Origin: Kiritimatiellia bacterium
Lineage (GTDB): Bacteria > Verrucomicrobiota > Kiritimatiellia > UBA8416 > JABMPJ01
Length of the DNA stretch: 9,493 bases
Direction: 5' to 3'
Assembly: GCA_029939545.1 (NCBI GenBank)
Contig: JAOZSS010000084.1
Location: forward strand, 1-9,493
Part shown: piece by piece, positions 6,707-9,493 of the stretch
How positions within the stretch are numbered: the first letter of the stretch is position 1
How the letters are laid out: the number at the start of each line of letters is the position of its first letter
Translations under genes and position numbers: made by a program
The notes under the pieces: model-generated
The model's database searches: none
What the model was told of the DNA's origin: nothing
What the model saw: only the letters and a program-made list of their open reading frames with translations

Positions 6707-8599
6707 ATGCCCAATGAATCGGCCATAAGAGAGATGCTGCACGCGTCACTTGAAGATGTGTTTACCAAGCTCTATCCGGCCACGTTTCTGAAATGGCTCT
6801 TTAACGCCGGGCTGGAAACCATTGCACAAGCACACCCCGATAAGCTGCCGCAACTGGAGGCCTCACAGCGTTATGGAAAGGCCAGTGCGCCGAAGAAGAC
6901 CTATCTGATTGAGCTGCTGCTTGCGGTGTTTCGAGATAAGGATATGCTCCGACCCTTATTCTATATCCTGCCCGAAGCCACGCGCAAAGCGCTTGCTGTG
7001 CTCACCTGGGAGGGTGTCACTCAGTTGGATCAGTTGGAAGCCATGGTGGGTGAAGCCGTGTGTGACCTGAACCCTCAGGAGCGCCGCTGGTATTACGAGC
7101 CCTTTCTGCTGCATAACGAGCATGGTTTTCTCGGCATTATCAGAACCCGCGAAAGACGCTGGAGGCACTACTCTGAACGTGACGATGCGCCCGAGAAGGA
7201 AGACCATTCTGCCGTGTTGCCCCGCTCAATACGTCGCGCCCTCAAGAAAGTGATTCCGGCGCCGCACGACTACAATCTGCTCCCATTGGATGAGATCAAA
7301 GACGGATCGATGCGGTACAACTGTGAGGGCGAGGCCGTACGAGATATGCAGCTTGTCGCGGAATACATCCAACAGGGGCACCTGAAATACACAAAAGCGG
7401 AGAAGATCACCAAGGGATGTGTCAAGGCGATCCGATCCATGACGCAGGGCGCGCCGTTTTTTCCAGACCCTGATGATCGTGATTTGGAATTGCTGCGCAC
7501 GCGGCTCCTGGTAGGCGTCATGGCGTTCGCGGGAAATGACACACGTGAGAAATTACTGAAGAGCCCTGACGCACATCCTGTGAAGAAACTCTTCAAAACG
7601 GTGACGTCCGCTGTCCAGGTTTTTGACGAGGAGCTTCAGGATCATATTGGTCGCAAGGGGAGCGATTGGCTTCGATATGACCCCAAGGGCGCTGCAAGAT
7701 TGCAGACTTTCTTTGCAAAGCTTCCGGCGGGCAAATGGGTATCCTTCCAGAATATCCAGAGATATCACGAATTGAGAGAGCTTGAGCCGACCCTCTTCCT
7801 TGATTCCGCCGAGGGCCTTGATGCACGAGTTTCACAACGCAAGGATTCGTGGGACAGGCGTCTGTACATTGATCCCGAGAACATCTTTGAGTTGGTGTGT
7901 GAACCTTTGCTGAAAGGCTATGCGTTCTTTCTTGCGGCGTTGGGGATGGCAGAGCTTGCATACGATCTCCCCTCACATCAGCGTTACACCCGCTCTGACA
8001 AGAACTATTTGACACCGTTTGATGGACTCCAGGGAGTGCGTTTAACCCCCTTGGGTGAATACGTTCTTGGAAAGCGCAAGACCTACAAACTCGAGAGTGA
8101 GGGCTTGACACATGCCGTGGTGGTTTTGGATATGGCGCGACTACTCGCAACCTGTCCGCAGGTAGATCCTCTTACTGAGCTGGCGATCAAGCAGTTTATG
8201 GAGACGATTGCCGCCGGGCGCTACCGGATGACACACAAATCGCTGCTGGGTGGCTGTGCTTCCAAAAAAGAACTAGAAGAACGTATTCAGCTCTTCCGCC
8301 GTGTTATCGCCGCCGAACCGCCTGCAGTATGGGAACGCTTCTTTGAGAAGAGTCTGAGTCGTATTGCGCCGCTCAATCCAGAGCCCGAGCGTGTCGTCTT
8401 GCGAATCGATGGTGACGATGAGATACGTCGTCTTTTCGCATCAGACCCCGTCCTACGCCAGCATTGCCTCAAAGTTGAAGGGCTTCGAATTGCCGTGGAG
8501 CGCAAAGCCCTGAAGACCATTTCCAAGCGCCTTCAACACTTCGGCTACCTCTGTCCGCTTTCCAGCATCCAATCCTGTCACGATGCTTCCTCGCGTTGA
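6707..8599 (+). CDS. Uncharacterised partner protein of the SNF2 ATPase, 630 residues
   Basis: No catalytic motif is recognised, and there is no signal peptide or membrane span. It is a soluble, helix-rich, charged protein. Residues about 224-242 (LKYTKAEKITKGCVKAIRSM) and 445-456 (LTPLGEYVLGKR) resemble the winged-helix pieces seen in bacterial XPB/Ssl2-like helicase-associated proteins. The C-terminal 70 residues also have that flavour: LRIDGDDEIRRLFASDP, a strand-like LRIAVERKAL, then ISKRLQHFGYL. This likeness is from memory and weak. The AGGA overlapping the SNF2 stop codon sits 6 bases before the ATG, so translation is probably coupled. The inferred role is a targeting, DNA-binding or regulatory subunit for the ATPase. 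The last 22 bases overlap the end of the convergent adenylyltransferase gene. Confidence 0.85.
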   Translation: MPNESAIREMLHASLEDVFTKLYPATFLKWLFNAGLETIAQAHPDKLPQLEASQRYGKASAPKKTYLIELLLAVFRDKDMLRPLFYILPEATRKALAVLTWEGVTQLDQLEAMVGEAVCDLNPQERRWYYEPFLLHNEHGFLGIIRTRERRWRHYSERDDAPEKEDHSAVLPRSIRRALKKVIPAPHDYNLLPLDEIKDGSMRYNCEGEAVRDMQLVAEYIQQGHLKYTKAEKITKGCVKAIRSMTQGAPFFPDPDDRDLELLRTRLLVGVMAFAGNDTREKLLKSPDAHPVKKLFKTVTSAVQVFDEELQDHIGRKGSDWLRYDPKGAARLQTFFAKLPAGKWVSFQNIQRYHELRELEPTLFLDSAEGLDARVSQRKDSWDRRLYIDPENIFELVCEPLLKGYAFFLAALGMAELAYDLPSHQRYTRSDKNYLTPFDGLQGVRLTPLGEYVLGKRKTYKLESEGLTHAVVVLDMARLLATCPQVDPLTELAIKQFMETIAAGRYRMTHKSLLGGCASKKELEERIQLFRRVIAAEPPAVWERFFEKSLSRIAPLNPEPERVVLRIDGDDEIRRLFASDPVLRQHCLKVEGLRIAVERKALKTISKRLQHFGYLCPLSSIQSCHDASSR

Positions 8600-9081
8600 A
8601 TCGCCATGATGCGCTGGATAATGGCGGAGGTGGAGAGTCCGCCAACCAGTTGGATGAGGCTGATGTGTCCACCACCCGCCTCAACAACGTCTCGCTCGAT
8701 GCAGTCGGCTCCATACTCGGCGCCGTTGACGTGGATGTCGGGCTTGATTTGGCTCAACCACTCGCGCGGGTCCGTCTCGTCGAACAGAAAGACCAGGTCG
8801 ACGCACTCCAGTGCCGCCACCATGCTGGCCCGGTCTCCTTCGCTGATGATCGGGCGCGAAGGCGACTTGTAGGCTCGCACCGAGGCGTCACTGTTGACCC
8901 CCACCACCAGCACATCGCCCTCTGCTTTGGCCTTTTCAAGAAAGGCAACGTGACCGGCGTGCATGATGTCAAACGACCCGTTCGCGGTGACGATGTTCTT
9001 GCCTTCAGCGCGGAGCGTGCCTATTCGCTCGATTGCATCGGCGCGTGTCACCACTTTGTTTTTGCTCGTACGATTCATCAT
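8578..9081 (-). CDS. Heptose-1-phosphate adenylyltransferase-like nucleotidyltransferase (RfaE2/HldE C-domain type)
   Basis: This 167-residue cytidylyltransferase-fold enzyme transfers a nucleotide from ATP or CTP to a phosphorylated substrate. Its closest recognisable type is RfaE2, which makes ADP-heptose for lipopolysaccharide core. ANGSFDIMHAGHVAFL (33-48) holds the nucleotide-binding HAGH (41-44). SRPIISEGDRASMVAALECVD (75-95), FDETDP (100-105) and KPDIHVNGAEYG (113-124) follow. GGLSTSAIIQRI (147-158) is the C-terminal phosphate-binding motif. Typical RfaE2 has a lysine where this has Asn119 (VKG versus VNG), so the sugar may differ. The kinase domain (RfaE1) is absent. The open frame extends to 9201, but the extra 40 residues are low-quality. 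The paired ATGs at 9081/9078 preceded by GGA are the better start. The neighbouring NeuB gene supports a surface-glycan role. Confidence 0.85.
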   Translation of the reverse strand: MMNRTSKNKVVTRADAIERIGTLRAEGKNIVTANGSFDIMHAGHVAFLEKAKAEGDVLVVGVNSDASVRAYKSPSRPIISEGDRASMVAALECVDLVFLFDETDPREWLSQIKPDIHVNGAEYGADCIERDVVEAGGGHISLIQLVGGLSTSAIIQRIMAIQREEAS

Positions 9082-9232
9082 GCTGCATCCATGGCGGCGG
9101 CATGGTGACACAAAACAGGAAGTTGGCAAAGGAGAAGATAGAGACCGCGCCCCCATACCGGTCACAATCCTTGTTGCACTCACCGCCCGGCTTCGGCACA
9201 CTCTGCCACATGGCTATACGAAAGAGCGATGC

Positions 9233-9237
9233 GGAGG
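9233..9237 (+). promoter_or_regulatory. Strong ribosome-binding site pointing to a TTG start for the NeuB-type gene
   Basis: GGAGG lies 5 bases before TTG at 9243, the same spacing as the GGAGG before galU. The in-frame ATG at 9210 has no purine-rich site in front of it. Starting at 9243 places the first conserved residues (VKIGSRAIG) at the usual family distance from the N-terminus. Confidence 0.5.
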
Positions 9238-9242
9238 TCGGG

Positions 9243-9493
9243 TTGGTTAAGATCGGGAGCCGTGCCATAGGCGCAGGGCTTCCATGCTTCATCATTGCCG
9301 AGATGGGCCTGGGGCATGATGGGAGTTTTGGGGCGGCGCATGCCTTCATCGATGCGGTTGCCAGGGTCGGCGCGGATGCAGTCAAGTTCCAGACGCATAT
9401 AGCTGAGGCGGAAGGCACGGCCGAAGAGGCTTTTCGAGTGAATGTCTTCCCTCAAGACGCCACACGGGGCGATTACTGGCGGCGAACCGCTTT
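9243..9493 (+). CDS. N-acetylneuraminate synthase family (NeuB type), N-terminal part, cut by window edge
   Basis: NeuB-type enzymes condense phosphoenolpyruvate with an N-acetylated hexosamine to form a nine-carbon sialic-type acid in the cytoplasm, for surface polysaccharide or glycosylated proteins. The visible part reads VKIGSRAIGAGLPCFIIAEM, then GLGHDGSFGAAHAFIDAV, then GADAVKFQTHIAEAE and QDATRGDYW. These are the first strands of the TIM barrel with the family hallmarks IIAE.G..H.GS and ADAVKFQTH. The usual N of the NHDG element is Gly here (GLGHDG). I chose TTG 9243 because of its strong ribosome-binding site. ATG 9210 would add 11 residues (MAIRKSDAEVG). The C-terminal antifreeze-like SAF domain would lie beyond the window. 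Legionaminic or pseudaminic acid synthases (LegI, PseI) are alternatives within the same family. Confidence 0.88.
   Translation, partial: MVKIGSRAIGAGLPCFIIAEMGLGHDGSFGAAHAFIDAVARVGADAVKFQTHIAEAEGTAEEAFRVNVFPQDATRGDYWRRTA

Noticed and set aside
3876..8599. DISARM, BREX or another named defence system
   Set aside because: A SNF2 gene alone is not diagnostic. No methyltransferase, phospholipase D, DUF1998 or protease partner is present, and the flanks are folate and sugar genes.
9082..9201. N-terminal extension of the adenylyltransferase up to 9201
   Set aside because: The extra 40 residues are Ser/Arg/Pro-rich and unlike the family, whose conserved part begins after the paired ATGs at 9081/9078.

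Overview
The window looks like chromosomal DNA of a Gram-negative bacterium, moderately GC-rich by eye. It has seven complete protein genes, one gene cut by the right edge, and a probable decayed gene end at the left edge. Genes for sugar-nucleotide and surface-glycan metabolism (glucuronokinase-like kinase, UDP-glucose pyrophosphorylase type, heptose-1-P adenylyltransferase type, sialic-acid-synthase type) suggest an elaborate cell envelope. Short-word intergenic arrays (TCCGTG, GCGCAAAG, CACGAA and GAACA words) resemble repeats I associate with environmental lineages such as Kiritimatiellota/Verrucomicrobiota or Omnitrophota. That placement is an impression only. TGA, TAG and TAA all end genes here, so the standard bacterial code applies.

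Left block, + strand (214-2634): a GHMP kinase closely resembling plant glucuronokinase, then a GalU-type nucleotidyltransferase, then an unrecognised 132-residue protein. The first two could convert glucuronate to glucuronate-1-P and then UDP-glucuronate, or supply UDP-sugars more generally. Arrays with an 8-bp period lie between and at the ends of these genes. A large hairpin of the same nature separates this block from the convergent folate/pterin genes.

Pterin block, - strand (3703 down to 2760): folB (or folX) followed by folE with a 4-bp ATGA overlap. A near-consensus sigma-70 promoter (TTGACA, 16 bp, TATATT) lies about 58 bp upstream of folB. The products make dihydroneopterin triphosphate and then process the pterin side chain.

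SNF2 block, + strand (3876-8599): a 940-residue SNF2-family ATPase with a large N-terminal extension and, 8 bp downstream, a 630-residue protein I cannot name. The tight pairing suggests one functional unit. This is the best candidate here for an undescribed system, although no defence-island marker accompanies it.

Right block: an RfaE2/HldE-C-like adenylyltransferase on the - strand, overlapping the 630-residue gene tail-to-tail by 22 bp. Divergent from it is the start of a NeuB-type synthase, probably opening a surface-glycan locus beyond the window. I saw no tRNA, rRNA, CRISPR array, insertion sequence or phage gene.
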